Shown here one piece after another: positions 35,234 to 35,415 of a stretch of DNA of 35,415 bases. The stretch is from the NCBI GenBank assembly GCA_030612705.1, contig JAUWNI010000032.1:1-35415 (forward strand), in the 5' to 3' direction. The notes below the pieces were generated by a model that ran no database searches, had not been told where the DNA came from, and was given only the letters and a program-made list of their open reading frames with translations. Position 1 is the stretch's first letter; each line of letters begins with the position of its first letter. The DNA comes from Phycisphaerae bacterium (GTDB lineage Bacteria; Planctomycetota; Phycisphaerae; UBA1845; Fen-1342). Made by a program: the position numbers and the translations under genes.

Positions 35234-35290
35234 GAAGAGGGCAACAATAATCGAAGAGGGCAACAATAATCGAAGAGGGCAACATTGCTC
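35234..35290 (+). repeat. 19 bp tandem repeat, three units
   Basis: GAAGAGGGCAACAATAATC occurs twice exactly (35234-35252 and 35253-35271). A third unit (35272-35290) has four changes at its end. The next bases, GAAGAG, begin family A copy A5, so the array abuts that element and shares its first six bases with it. Confidence 0.9.
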
Positions 35291-35391
35291 GAAGAGCCGC
35301 TGACTTCAGTCGGCGCGGTCCTTCGGGAAGGGTAAATTCTACTCCCCGCGGCGCCGCTCGGGCTTCAGGCCCGCGGCGCCTCAGGTTGAAC
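35291..35391 (+). repeat. Family A palindromic repeat, copy A5 with extended tail
   Basis: Bases 35291-35355 match copy A2 with about three differences. The tail adds a second hairpin CGGGC-TTCAG-GCCCG (35359-35373) and ends TCAGGTTGAAC (35381-35391), the inverted form of the flank of A3. Confidence 0.85.
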
Positions 35392-35415
35392 CCATCAAAG
35401 CAACACTGACGGAGC

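Larger units (their letters stand above)
35027..35415. other. 389 bp right-edge region with tandem and palindromic repeats
   Basis: It contains the aminotransferase leader (35027-35233), a 19 bp tandem repeat (35234-35290) and family A copy A5 with a tail (35291-35391). No gene is seen. The aminotransferase promoter must lie here on the minus strand, but no clear box was found. Confidence 0.5.

Noticed and set aside
35234..35290. Possible CRISPR array
   Set aside because: The 19 bp units are directly adjacent with no spacers, and no cas gene is near.

Overview
This is a GC-rich bacterial chromosomal window of about 35 kb carrying 25 protein genes, one of them only a 3' end. The gene set, the dispersed palindromic repeats in nearly every intergenic gap, and a PEP-CTERM secreted protein suggest a member of the Planctomycetota or a close relative. 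That placement is an inference from gene style and repeats; no rRNA gene is present to confirm it. I saw no tRNA, rRNA, CRISPR array, prophage or insertion sequence with a transposase. Apart from the first two genes, miaA and the PEP-CTERM gene, everything lies on the minus strand.

Layout. 1-2882: the tail of an unknown gene, then gyrA. 2977-5675 (minus): two crotonase-family genes and nadC. 5962-9974 (minus): a compact fapA-cheX-cheR-cheB chemotaxis/motility operon. 10211-14642 (minus): a very large exported TPR protein followed by kdsD (Kdo pathway). 14885-19511 (minus): a translation operon infB-ylxP-like-rbfA, ending in an endonuclease-III-like protein with a histone-H1-like basic tail. 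19860-22298 (minus): a sensorless histidine kinase coupled to a DUF1611 protein, then a Nudix hydrolase. 22724-31445 (minus): a small coiled-coil lipoprotein, the addB-addA recombination nuclease and gpsA. 31607-33583 (plus): miaA and a PEP-CTERM protein. 33722-35026 (minus): an aspartate-aminotransferase-like enzyme.

How the genes fit together. Most are housekeeping: DNA topology, double-strand-break processing, translation initiation and ribosome maturation, tRNA modification, NAD synthesis, and phospholipid and lipopolysaccharide precursors. The accessory signals are the chemotaxis operon without cheA or receptors, the kinase-DUF1611 pair, and the helix-hairpin-helix protein with a Lys-rich tail.

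The strongest non-coding signal is the repeat content. At least four families of small palindromic elements occupy the gaps. One is a REPIN-like inverted pair. Another, at 23792-23872, can be drawn as a four-way junction in which all four arms abut with no unpaired base between them. A copy of a third family forms the last codons and the stop codon of gyrA. Start codons were chosen from ribosome binding sites and family alignment, so several differ from the longest possible reading frame.
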